A stretch of 21,495 nucleotides of DNA from Muribaculaceae bacterium (lineage in GTDB: Bacteria; Bacteroidota; Bacteroidia; Bacteroidales; Muribaculaceae): the NCBI GenBank assembly GCA_016287065.1, contig JAEEVB010000005.1:1-21495 (forward strand), written 5' to 3'. Shown piece by piece: positions 7,076-14,331 of the stretch; position 1 is the first letter of the stretch; each line of letters starts with the position of its first letter. A program made the position numbers and the translations under genes. Below the pieces are notes generated by a model, which was not told the origin of the DNA, did not search any database, and saw only the letters and a program-made list of their open reading frames with translations.

Positions 7076-8125
7076 TTACTGTTCCTCCGAACTCTCAGAT
7101 TTCACGGGACCCTGAGAACTTTCAGAGCCCTCAGTGTAAATAATGTTGAGTATTTCAGTCGCCACTTGGGGGCGGTAGTGTATATTGTCATAGTAGTTGT
7201 GGTAGTCGGCATTCCACTTGTTAGGCCCACTGAAATTATATACATTCTCCTTGCCGAAGATGTCTTGCAGGCACTTCAAATCAGTAGGATTGAGCCGAAT
7301 TTGATCCCAGAACGGGCTTATAACCACCTTTACCCGCGTGTGGTGTCGCTTGAATATATTGGCTATCTCAGTGAACATCTTGCGCTTCTCCCCATTGATG
7401 TGTGCCACATCAGTAGAATCTGGATGTTGTCCCGTAATTAGTTTCTGAATAAATTCAGGTTCATAATAAATATTGTCGGCAATACGTTTTTCTCTGTAAA
7501 CATATTCTATTTCATTGGTTTTGCCATCATATTTAATGTCATCCCGAGGACAGAGAATATCTTTCATATAAGGTTTCAATTTGCCATTGAAACGGTAATC
7601 AATATAAGCCTTGAAGAACTTGGTATTCAGGAAAGAGACGAAGTGAACCCAATGGAATTTCCAGAAGTTTTGGTTATGAGTGAGCGAGGGTGGCTGCATA
7701 TAGATATGGCTCTGGTAATTTCCTCTTTCCAGCATTCTGTGGTCGATTAATATCAGGGCGTTTTTTATTTGGTTCTTTTGTTTATCAATATGTTTCACCT
7801 TTAGAAGCAAACCTTCTACAGAACCGCTCATGGCATCAAAGTGGAAACACCGAGTGTCGGTTCCAATGTGTTGTTGCCATTCCTTGATATGAAAAGCGAG
7901 ACTGGTGCTGTTGCCAAGGATGAAGGAGTCGTAGTGGCATGTATCGTTCTGATTGTCGAACACCTGGGTTGACACATAACCTCGGTTGATAATAACCTCA
8001 CGCAAGTTAGCATAGTAGTTATCGTAGTGCCAGATGACCTTGAAAGGATCGAGAATAACATAGGTGCCTACAATCAGCAGGATGGGCGAGAGGAAAAGCA
8101 GGAGTTTGAGCAGGTAGTGTTTCAT
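7076..8125 (-). CDS. SGNH/DltD-AlgX-like partner of the MBOAT acyltransferase
   Basis: This 349-residue protein has an N-terminal membrane anchor or signal (about 4-25) and a periplasmic domain. FILGNSTS (68-75) matches SGNH block I, with Ser73 as likely nucleophile, and DNIHY (313-317) matches block V (DxxH: Asp313, His316). Proteins of this kind usually pair with an MBOAT protein and receive or transfer an O-acetyl or other acyl group to a glycan. The MBOAT gene lies 9 bases upstream on the same strand, which supports that role. The last ~18 residues (TEGSESSQGPVKSESSEEQ) are Ser/Glu-rich, outside the fold, and encoded by DNA resembling nearby intergenic repeats. The acceptor polymer cannot be told from the sequence. 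Confidence 0.75.
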   Translation of the reverse strand: MKHYLLKLLLFLSPILLIVGTYVILDPFKVIWHYDNYYANLREVIINRGYVSTQVFDNQNDTCHYDSFILGNSTSLAFHIKEWQQHIGTDTRCFHFDAMSGSVEGLLLKVKHIDKQKNQIKNALILIDHRMLERGNYQSHIYMQPPSLTHNQNFWKFHWVHFVSFLNTKFFKAYIDYRFNGKLKPYMKDILCPRDDIKYDGKTNEIEYVYREKRIADNIYYEPEFIQKLITGQHPDSTDVAHINGEKRKMFTEIANIFKRHHTRVKVVISPFWDQIRLNPTDLKCLQDIFGKENVYNFSGPNKWNADYHNYYDNIHYRPQVATEILNIIYTEGSESSQGPVKSESSEEQ

Positions 8126-8134
8126 GGCGGGGCG

Positions 8135-9583
8135 TCAGAATTGGAAGTAAATAAATGTTTGACTCACATTCTGAAGCAACGCCCAGCGATAGATGGCGTA
8201 GAGCAACAGATAATAGATGGCCCAGCGCACCAGGCGGTAGCGGCATAGGCCATGACCCGAGAACTGCAGGGCGTGCTGCTTGCTGCGCTGCACCCACTCG
8301 GCAAGGAAAACAGGCACTGCGAGCAGTAGCGCAAACTTGCCGCCAACAAAGCCGTCAAACCACCAATGCGTGGCAAGTCCGCTCAGGAACTGCCAGGCCT
8401 CGGTCATGCTGGTGGCACGGAAAATGATCCAGCCCACCACTGCAAGTGCAAAGGTGAAGAGCATGAGCACCACATTCTTGAGGCTGGGCAGCCATCGGCG
8501 TGATTCTTCAACGCCTGGCCCCTTGGTGTTGATGCCCAGCACAATGTAGATGCCGATGATGACGGCATGGTAGAGGCCCCACACAATAAAAGTCCAGTTG
8601 GCCCCATGCCACAGGCCACTCACCAGGAACACAACGAGCACATTGCGCAGCACCTTGCTCCGGGCGCAACGGCTGCCGCCCAGCGGAATGTAGATGTAGT
8701 CGCGGAACCACGACATGAGCGAGATGTGCCACCTTCTCCAAAATTCGGGAATGGAAAGCGAGAAATAGGGATAATTGAAGTTGCGTGTGAGGTTGAAGCC
8801 GAAGAGACGTGCGCAACCTATGGCGATGTCGCTGTAGCCCGAGAAGTCGCAATAAATCTGGACGGTAAACAGGACTCCCAACATGAGCAGATTGATGCTC
8901 GATAGCGAGGCGTAGTTGTCCCAACTCGCATTCACAAAGAAGGCACAGGTGTCGGCCACCACCATCTTTTTGAAGAAACCCCAAAGCATCTGGCGGCTGC
9001 CGTCGATGGCGGCCGACTGGCTGAAGGTGCGCCCCGCCTGGAACTGCGGCAGCAGGCGCGTGGCGCGCTCAATGGGGCCAGCCACCAGTTGCGGGAAGAA
9101 ACTGATGTAGGCAAAAAAGTCGACCATGCTGCGCGTGGGCTTGATGGCATGGCGGTACACATCGATGCTGTAACTCAATGCCTGGAAGGTGTAGAACGAG
9201 ATGCCCACCGGCAGAATCACGTCGAGAGTGACCCAGTCGAGTTTGTATCCCATTGCCGAGAACAGCGCATCGAGATTCTCGACAAAGAAATTGAAATACT
9301 TGAAAGTAGCGAGAATGAGCAGGTTGAACACAATGTTCACAGTGCTCACCAAGCGCTGAGAGGAGCGGTTCCCTTCAAACTTCACTATAAGCAGTCCGCT
9401 CATGTAACTGCTGAGCGAGGTGGCGACGATGAGCAGCAAGAAGCGCCAGTCCCACCAGCCGTAGAACACATAGCTTGCAGCAAGCAGCAACAGGTTCTGC
9501 ATCTTGCGTGGCTTGAACACAAACCAGTAGAGCAAGAACACGAGCGGCAAGAACAATATGAATTCTACAGAATTAAACAGCAT
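8135..9583 (-). CDS. MBOAT family membrane O-acyltransferase (AlgI/DltB-like)
   Basis: This 482-residue polytopic protein carries the usual MBOAT signatures in order: LPVGISFYTFQALSYSIDVYR (124-144), FPQLVAGPIER (163-173), CDFSGYSDIAIG (245-256), FWRRWHISLMSWFRDYIYIP (281-300) and SGLWHGANWTFIVWG (322-336) with the conserved His326. AlgI-type proteins pass an acyl group, usually acetyl, across the membrane to a periplasmic partner that modifies a polysaccharide. It is the fourth gene of the minus-strand operon, 12 bases after the DUF3667 gene and 9 bases before the SGNH-like partner. Family assignment is secure; the acyl acceptor (capsule, exopolysaccharide, LPS or other) is unknown. Confidence 0.93.
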   Translation of the reverse strand: MLFNSVEFILFLPLVFLLYWFVFKPRKMQNLLLLAASYVFYGWWDWRFLLLIVATSLSSYMSGLLIVKFEGNRSSQRLVSTVNIVFNLLILATFKYFNFFVENLDALFSAMGYKLDWVTLDVILPVGISFYTFQALSYSIDVYRHAIKPTRSMVDFFAYISFFPQLVAGPIERATRLLPQFQAGRTFSQSAAIDGSRQMLWGFFKKMVVADTCAFFVNASWDNYASLSSINLLMLGVLFTVQIYCDFSGYSDIAIGCARLFGFNLTRNFNYPYFSLSIPEFWRRWHISLMSWFRDYIYIPLGGSRCARSKVLRNVLVVFLVSGLWHGANWTFIVWGLYHAVIIGIYIVLGINTKGPGVEESRRWLPSLKNVVLMLFTFALAVVGWIIFRATSMTEAWQFLSGLATHWWFDGFVGGKFALLLAVPVFLAEWVQRSKQHALQFSGHGLCRYRLVRWAIYYLLLYAIYRWALLQNVSQTFIYFQF

Positions 9584-9595
9584 AGCACATTCTGG

Positions 9596-10468
9596 TTACA
9601 TCAAGGAGCCCACTAACGCAATAATCACTATTACTGCAATGATCAGAATCAAATAGGTAAGTATCAGTAGGAAGGTAATGAGCAAGATTCTCCACACGAC
9701 TGGCCATGTCTTGAGGCCATAAAGTTGCCGGTAGTCATAAATAAGCATGATAAACACCAGCCAGAAGGGGACCATGTAGGGATACACGAAAATGTCAGAA
9801 AGACTCTGTGTGATGAGAATCAGAACAATCGTGATGATGTGGAACTGGCAGTTGATGTAGATTTGCGAGAAGAATGTCTCCACAAGATTCAGTTTCGATT
9901 TCTTCTTGAACACAAGCCATGTGATGAGCACAACCAGCACATTTTGCAAGATAATCGTGTAGAGCAGATGCTCATTCAAGAACTTGATAGCTGCCTGCAG
10001 ATAGGCTAACAACAATTTTGTATTGGCACCCAGCTCTGCCTCTATGCTTTTAAACGATAAGCCCGACCCTTGATAGTTGATATCGAAACACCATGCCAGG
10101 AAAATGATGAAGATGGTGAACACCGCAAGCATCTTGAAGGGTGGGAAATAGCTCAAACTATGCCCGTTGAGGTAGTCTTGAATCATGTAGCCGGGTCGCC
10201 AGAAGAGGTCGCGAATGGTGCGCACCATGGGGCGGTTTCCCAACCCCCAGATGTCAAGGAAATTGAGGCAAAGCCGCTTGAAGGTGAGCCGTTGCCAACT
10301 GGCCACCTTGCCGCACTGCGGGCAGTAGTTGCCCTGGAACTGTGTGCCGCAATGCTGGCAGGTGTGCTCTTCCTGCGACGATTGCGGAGCATAGCTGACG
10401 CGGCGCTTTTTTCGCTCTATCCAGCGCAAGCGTACCTGGAGCCGATGTATCCTTTGTTTCAGTGTCAT
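9596..10468 (-). CDS. DUF3667 zinc-ribbon membrane protein
   Basis: This 290-residue protein begins with a basic segment, then a zinc ribbon CQHCG-(N8)-CPQCGK with Cys37, Cys40, Cys49 and Cys52, and the segment RPGYMIQDYLNGHSLSYFPPFKM typical of DUF3667 just before the first membrane helix. About five hydrophobic segments follow (about 108-129, 168-187, 209-223, 233-246 and 261-287). The family has no known function. It begins 3 bases after the permease stop and ends 12 bases before the MBOAT gene, so it is locked into the operon and may help assemble or regulate the transporter or acylation machinery. Family recognition is good; the role is inference. Confidence 0.8.
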   Translation of the reverse strand: MTLKQRIHRLQVRLRWIERKKRRVSYAPQSSQEEHTCQHCGTQFQGNYCPQCGKVASWQRLTFKRLCLNFLDIWGLGNRPMVRTIRDLFWRPGYMIQDYLNGHSLSYFPPFKMLAVFTIFIIFLAWCFDINYQGSGLSFKSIEAELGANTKLLLAYLQAAIKFLNEHLLYTIILQNVLVVLITWLVFKKKSKLNLVETFFSQIYINCQFHIITIVLILITQSLSDIFVYPYMVPFWLVFIMLIYDYRQLYGLKTWPVVWRILLITFLLILTYLILIIAVIVIIALVGSLM

Positions 10469-10471
10469 AGC

Positions 10472-11665
10472 TTAATCTTGAATCCAGAGCGATTTGATTT
10501 TGCGTCTGATGGCCCACACATTGCCTGCCGTGATAGCGCCCATGATCACTACCGCCACAATCAGGGCGGGGACGATGGAGCCGCCCTTGGTGCCCATCTC
10601 ACGCAGCATGGGCATGTAGCAGCTGCGTGCCAGCAGCATGAGCACAATCGAAGCGACGAGCACCGCCACATTGATGAAGAACACCATCTTCACATAGGGT
10701 TTTGACACCTGTGCGGGCGAGTAGCCGAGCAAGAGCAGGTCTTGCAGTTTCTTGGTGTTTTTCTGCAATAGCAAGTAGATGCTGAGCATGAGCACGAAGA
10801 ACGAGAGCAGGCTGATGAGCACGCCTATCACGATGACGATGATGATGACGAGGGTGAGCAGATAGTAGGTCTTGCTCGACGCCATCTTGTCGCCGGCAAT
10901 CATGTATTTGTGTGCATCCATATAGGCCTGAATCTTGGGGTCGCCCGGGCGATTCACCTCGATGATGAGTCGCAGCGGTTGCTGCACCTCGCCAGTGCCA
11001 TAGCGAGCATTGGCCCACCGCATGAACTCGTCGGGCACAATGATGGTGTTCAGGCGGTTAGAGAAGCCCACTATGCGGCCACCCATCATGTCGTAGTGTC
11101 CGTTGCCCGACAGGTTGAAGTTGAGCGGCACGCTGCTCACCTCGCCCTCGCTCACCTTGGGCATGCCCTGTGTGGCGGCAAACCCGAAGTTGTAGAGCGA
11201 CAGGTACTCGCGCGACATGATCACTGGCACCTGAGGCCTTTGTGGATTGAAGTGCCACGAAGTGGAATCGACATCGAGAAACGAGTTGGGAATCGACTCG
11301 AAGAAGAACATGGTGCGAATCATGGGGCTCGTGCCACCGCCTATCGAGGCCACCACGCTGAATTTGCTGCTGGTGAAACGGCCCACTTTGCGGCACCAGG
11401 GCTGCTGCTCGATGTCGGCAATGTCTTCGTCGCTGAATTCGGCACTGGTGCCCATGATGGCGCCCGCGCTGGAGATGTTGCGGGTGATGATGACATAGTC
11501 TTTGCGTATGAAACTCTCCTCGTCGTTGAAGATGGGCAGCACATCGTTATAGAATTGCACGGCCAAAATCACGATGGTGAGTCCTATGAGATTGGCTATC
11601 GAGAAGCCTATGAGCTGCGAGGTGCTGATGTGCTTGCGCAGCAGTTTCCACATGAGTCCTTTCAT
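10472..11665 (-). CDS. FtsX-like ABC transporter permease (MacB-type)
   Basis: This 397-residue protein has the MacB/FtsX/LolC layout: TM1 at about 18-36, a large periplasmic domain (about 40-262), TM2 (267-298), TM3 (325-347) and TM4 (363-384). A cytoplasmic loop between TM2 and TM3, KKLQDLLLLGYSPAQV (305-320), corresponds to the coupling helix contacting the ATPase. Its ATG overlaps the stop of the ATPase gene (ATGA), which makes them a pair. MacB-type systems do mechanotransmission or lipoprotein/peptide export rather than classic transport. The periplasmic domain is short and I see no specific ligand signature. The partner genes suggest an envelope job. Confidence 0.85.
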   Translation of the reverse strand: MKGLMWKLLRKHISTSQLIGFSIANLIGLTIVILAVQFYNDVLPIFNDEESFIRKDYVIITRNISSAGAIMGTSAEFSDEDIADIEQQPWCRKVGRFTSSKFSVVASIGGGTSPMIRTMFFFESIPNSFLDVDSTSWHFNPQRPQVPVIMSREYLSLYNFGFAATQGMPKVSEGEVSSVPLNFNLSGNGHYDMMGGRIVGFSNRLNTIIVPDEFMRWANARYGTGEVQQPLRLIIEVNRPGDPKIQAYMDAHKYMIAGDKMASSKTYYLLTLVIIIVIVIGVLISLLSFFVLMLSIYLLLQKNTKKLQDLLLLGYSPAQVSKPYVKMVFFINVAVLVASIVLMLLARSCYMPMLREMGTKGGSIVPALIVAVVIMGAITAGNVWAIRRKIKSLWIQD

Positions 11666-12306
11666 AGCTTGAATTCTTTATCGACGTTAATCTTCACATT
11701 ATTGCCCACCGAGGTGCTTATGATACCGGCGCCCTGACGCTGAGCCTCTTCCTGTACCAGTTGTGCCACAATGCGGTTGTTGGTCTCGTCGAGGTGGCTC
11801 ACCGGCTCGTCGAGCAAGATGAAGTCGCACGGCTGGCACAGGGTGCGAATGATGGCCACGCGCTGCTGCTGCCCTATCGAGAGTTTTGCCACGGGGCTGT
11901 TCACCTTGTCGGCGATGCCCAGCGCCTCGAACAGGGGCAGTATCTGCGCCTCAGTCTTGAAGCCGGTGAGCTGGTTTTTGAGTTGGATGTTCTCCAGAGC
12001 GGTGAGTTCGGGAAACAGGCGCATGTCCTGCGGCAGATAGGCAATCTGGCGCTTGCGCACCTCGCACCACTGCTGCACCGTGAGCGAGCGTATGTCCTGT
12101 CCGTCGAACAGGAACCGGCCCGAGTAGTCCACACGGTAGCCGTAGATGTAGCTGCACATCGACGACTTGCCGGTGCCGCTCTCGGCCGAGATAAGGTAGT
12201 GCTTCCCCTTCTCGAAGGTGAGGTTCTGGAGCCACACTTCGCTCTCGTTCTTTTCACGGCCGGCAAACACGGCCGGCAGCGTATTTCTCAGTTCAATCGT
12301 GTTCAT
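11662..12306 (-). CDS. ABC transporter ATP-binding protein with unusual active-site motifs
   Basis: From ATG 12306 the protein is MNTIELRNTL..., 214 residues; an upstream TTG (12324) in frame is less likely. Motifs: Walker A AESGTGKS (41-48), Q-loop YLPQD (90-94), signature LSIGQQQR (142-149), Walker B FILLDEP (162-168) and D-loop HLDE (171-174). Three departures from the LolD/MacB norm stand out: the first Gly of Walker A is Ala, LSGGQ is LSIGQ, and the usual switch His (THD) appears replaced (STSVGN, 197-202). Walker B Glu167 is kept, so ATP binding and probably hydrolysis remain possible. It is the first gene of the five-gene operon and powers the FtsX-like permease that overlaps its end. 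Confidence 0.88.
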   Translation of the reverse strand: MNTIELRNTLPAVFAGREKNESEVWLQNLTFEKGKHYLISAESGTGKSSMCSYIYGYRVDYSGRFLFDGQDIRSLTVQQWCEVRKRQIAYLPQDMRLFPELTALENIQLKNQLTGFKTEAQILPLFEALGIADKVNSPVAKLSIGQQQRVAIIRTLCQPCDFILLDEPVSHLDETNNRIVAQLVQEEAQRQGAGIISTSVGNNVKINVDKEFKL

Positions 12307-12334
12307 GAAACAAATGCATAACAATTAGCAGTTG

Positions 12335-12342
12335 CAAAGATA
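12335..12342 (-). promoter_or_regulatory. -7 box for the ABC-MBOAT operon
   Basis: On the minus strand this reads TATCTTTG, a TAnnTTTG box, 28 bases before ATG 12306. A TTTTG (minus strand, 12366-12370) lies 23 bases further upstream, slightly farther than the usual ~19-21. It probably drives all five genes down to 7076, because the gaps between them are 12 bases or less. Confidence 0.55.
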
Positions 12343-12456
12343 ATAAAAAGATTATTGCAGTGCGACAAAACCCAAAACAAATCAAGTTTTTTGCCCGCCC
12401 GCGTTATCTCTACGGAGTTAAGGGAGTTGAGGAGTGGCTGACGCGATGGTGATTTG

Positions 12457-12553
12457 ATAGTCAGACAATTGATGACTATTAATTGACAATTATTTTTATT
12501 AATGATAATTGTAGCAAGAGCTACAGAGGGGCGACAAGTGATGCCGCCCCTCT
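12457..12553. other. Cluster of four inverted repeats; possible terminator or structured element
   Basis: Four hairpins follow one another in the gap between the ABC operon and the BspA-like gene: ATAGTC/GACTAT (12457-12462, 12474-12479), CAATTAT/ATAATTG (12487-12493, 12505-12511), GTAGC/GCTAC (12511-12515, 12520-12524) and a 9-bp AGAGGGGCG/CGCCCCTCT (12525-12533, 12545-12553). On the minus strand they lie ~100 bases past the BspA-like stop, where a terminator is expected, but there is no strong T run after the last stem. A small mobile remnant or structured RNA end are alternatives. Confidence 0.4.
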
Positions 12554-12597
12554 ACTTGAATTTCTATATTAATCAAATTAATCCGTAGTTGAGTTTC

Positions 12598-12632
12598 TCA
12601 ACCCTTAACCCTCAACGCTCAACCCTAAACTC
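12598..12632. repeat. Degenerate 7-bp tandem repeat (TCAACCC-like, 5 units)
   Basis: Five consecutive heptamers read TCAACCC, TTAACCC, TCAACGC, TCAACCC, TAAACTC. They end 18 bases before the BspA-like stop codon (minus strand). A related GGAGTT-rich tract lies at 12414-12435. Such decayed GGGTTAA-like heptamers look like Bacteroidales intergenic filler; no function is evident. Confidence 0.6.
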
Positions 12633-12650
12633 GAGCGTAGCGAGATCAGG

Positions 12651-13688
12651 TTACTGGATGCCTAGAATTATATTAACTAGGGTAGTGACATCGGTCACGT
12701 TTATCTTGCCGTCGCCGTTTAGGTCGCCACGCACAGCGTCCTTAGGAACAATGCCCAGAATCATATTAACGAGGGTGGTTACATCACTCACATTCACCTT
12801 TCCATCACCATTCACATCACCACGCTGTGCTGATTTTGAAGTCAAATATCCAGGATTGCTGGGGCCACCGTCGATGTGTGCATAGGCAGCATCAACGTGA
12901 TCATCGTCATAGGTGGTGCCTGCCCCGCCCACTAGTGATGAACAAATGGCAAACATGTTGGTTGATTCAGTGACAGCCGTTGTGCTCCAATTCTTATCGA
13001 CAATGATGGTTTTAAGATTCTTGCACGAATAGAACATCCAGCTCATATTGGTTACCTTAGATGTGTTGAAACTGCTCAGGTCAAGACTCTTCAACTTTTC
13101 ACAACCCAGGAACATTGAAAACATATTCGTCACATTCCCAGTGTTGAAACTGGTAAGGTCAAGACTTGCCAGTTTAGAACAACTAAAGAACATATAACCC
13201 ATCGATATCACCTTCGATGTGTTGAAGTGGCTCAAATCGACCGAGGTCAGATTGTAACAACCCTGGAACATGTATGCCATGTTGGTCACCTTCGATGTGT
13301 TGAAATGACTCACATCTATGCTCTCAATCTTAGAGCAGTCATTAAACATGCCAATCATTGAAGTCACTTCGCTGGTGTTGAGGTAATTCATTCCCGTGAT
13401 GGTGGTGAGCCTGTCCATCTTGTAAAACCAAAAATCGGTCCATTTGGGCCTTGCTTGGGCAAAAGATGGGTCAAATACCACACGGGTTACAGCAGCATAA
13501 GTGCCAGACAAATACCACTCTGGATAGCCCGTCGTGGTCAAACTAAAAGCCCCCGAGGGCTTTTCGCCATAGTAGAAGGTGAGTGTGTTGTTGCTCGAAG
13601 TGTAGACCGCGTAGCCTTCGGCAGCCACGGCATTGAGAGCGCACAAGATGGTGCACACGAAAGCGAGAAGTAACGATTTGGTTTTCAT
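12651..13688 (-). CDS. Exported BspA-like (DUF285) repeat protein with dockerin-like C-terminus
   Basis: From ATG 13688 the product is 345 residues (an in-frame TTG at 13712 is unlikely to be the start). A signal peptide (MKTKSLLLAFVCTILCALNAVAA) is followed by a small N-terminal region. Then come at least four 23-residue BspA/DUF285 repeats (about 105-230) of the form FNTSKVTNMxxMFxGCxxLxxLDLS, a leucine-rich-like surface fold. The end carries two EF-hand/dockerin-type loops, DVNGDGKVNVSD (291-302) and DLNGDGKINVTD (322-333), each followed by VTTLVNxILGI. BspA proteins usually bind host proteins or other bacteria. In non-cellulosomal Bacteroidales, dockerin-like ends are common and their partner is unknown. 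It is monocistronic with its own promoter. Confidence 0.9.
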   Translation of the reverse strand: MKTKSLLLAFVCTILCALNAVAAEGYAVYTSSNNTLTFYYGEKPSGAFSLTTTGYPEWYLSGTYAAVTRVVFDPSFAQARPKWTDFWFYKMDRLTTITGMNYLNTSEVTSMIGMFNDCSKIESIDVSHFNTSKVTNMAYMFQGCYNLTSVDLSHFNTSKVISMGYMFFSCSKLASLDLTSFNTGNVTNMFSMFLGCEKLKSLDLSSFNTSKVTNMSWMFYSCKNLKTIIVDKNWSTTAVTESTNMFAICSSLVGGAGTTYDDDHVDAAYAHIDGGPSNPGYLTSKSAQRGDVNGDGKVNVSDVTTLVNMILGIVPKDAVRGDLNGDGKINVTDVTTLVNIILGIQ

Positions 13689-13729
13689 ATTCTGTTTGTA
13701 TTTGATTTGCAATCATGGATTCATTTCTA

Positions 13730-13761
13730 CAAAAATACACAAAAACCAGCAAAACTCAAAA
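13730..13761 (-). promoter_or_regulatory. Promoter of the BspA-like gene (-33 TTTTG, -7 TATTTTTG)
   Basis: On the minus strand, TTTTG (13757-13761) is followed after exactly 19 bases by TATTTTTG (13730-13737), the best match in the window to the Bacteroidetes TTTG-N19-TAnnTTTG promoter. It leaves a ~35-base leader before ATG 13688, which supports that start. Confidence 0.75.
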
Positions 13762-13851
13762 CACCCGCCCCTTTTTCTCACTTTTTGACAGGTTTTGAGA
13801 GACTACGGAACTCTTGAACTACTTTACTCCATAGACGGCACCATGTTTTTC

Positions 13852-13920
13852 AACGCGAATTGCGCGAATCCGGTGAATATATAATTAGCGAAATTGGCTA
13901 AATTCGTAAAAATTCGCGTT
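13852..13920. repeat. Inverted repeat (AACGCGAATT/AATTCGCGTT) with internal GCGAAT copies
   Basis: Perfect 10-bp arms at 13852-13861 and 13911-13920 enclose ~49 bases holding further GCGAAT/ATTCG copies, so a longer imperfect hairpin can form. It lies in the ~590-base gene-poor gap 13738-14331. The 62-codon minus-strand ORF crossing it (13824-14012) looks like chance. It could be a REP-like or MITE-like element. Confidence 0.5.
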
Positions 13921-14050
13921 AGGCCCCGCAGGGTTTGGGTCAAGTTCTTATGTTCATAGCCTTTGTTTTTGATATTGGTGCTTTTTCCTTCACCTAATAT
14001 CTTCGCCTGCACCTAAACACGCTTTTTGATATTCTTACATCCATCAAACT

Positions 14051-14077
14051 GAGTTCTCCGAGTTCTCCGAGACCTCA
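14051..14077. repeat. Short 9-bp tandem repeat (GAGTTCTCC x2 plus GAGACCTCA)
   Basis: GAGTTCTCC occurs twice in tandem and is followed by the degenerate unit GAGACCTCA. It shares its 9-bp period, though not its sequence, with the array at 14199-14261, and resembles DNA encoding the Ser/Glu tail near 7080-7135. Confidence 0.55.
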
Positions 14078-14198
14078 GATAAATTTTGACGAAAGTACTA
14101 CAATAAACAATGAGAGCACCATTATAAATAACGAATGCAGTATGATGCCTAAACAACCAACAGACTCAAAATCAGCTAAATATAAAACTTATCCGCAA

Positions 14199-14261
14199 AT
14201 TTCCCGGATTTCCCCAATTTCCCAAAATTCCCAGATTTCCCGTTTTTCCCACTTTTCCTAA
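14199..14261. repeat. Seven-unit 9-bp tandem array (ATTTCCCNN); G-quadruplex-prone on minus strand
   Basis: Units in order: ATTTCCCGG, ATTTCCCCA, ATTTCCCAA, AATTCCCAG, ATTTCCCGT, TTTTCCCAC, TTTTCCTAA. On the minus strand this gives six GGG runs and one GG run spaced by about 6 bases, fitting the loose G3N1-7 quadruplex pattern. The minus strand also has an open 32-codon frame from ATG 14270 to the stop at 14172 (starting MKLLGKVGKTGNLG) with Gly every third residue. That is a direct result of a 9-bp period, and I do not call it a gene. It lies ~70 bases past the end of the GH127-like gene. Confidence 0.75.
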
Positions 14262-14331
14262 AAGTTTCATGCTTCCATGCTATCCCCAAAATATCATTTC
14301 CTTAAAAACGCCCATGACGTATTCTGGCATT

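Noticed and set aside
8508..8984. 158-codon minus-strand ORF inside the MBOAT gene
   Set aside because: Different frame from the clear MBOAT motifs; composition is typical of a GC-driven shadow.
10910..11737. 275-codon plus-strand ORF
   Set aside because: It lies antisense to the FtsX-like permease, is His/Ala/Glu/Val-rich in the way of a shadow frame, and has no recognisable motif.
12304..12324. Upstream TTG start for the ABC ATPase
   Set aside because: ATG 12306 gives a family-typical start and a normal leader from the -7 box; the same reasoning rejects TTG at 13712 for the BspA-like gene and at 16146 for trmD.
12589..12885. 98-codon plus-strand ORF over the heptamer repeat and dockerin region
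   Set aside because: It is the reverse of repeated dockerin coding sequence and the TCAACCC repeat; its apparent protein repeats come from those.
13040..13400. CRISPR-like regular repetition
   Set aside because: The ~69-bp periodicity is coding DNA for BspA/DUF285 repeats, with no spacers or cas genes.
13824..14012. 62-codon minus-strand ORF in the intergenic gap
   Set aside because: It crosses the inverted repeat, has no promoter or start context and no family resemblance.
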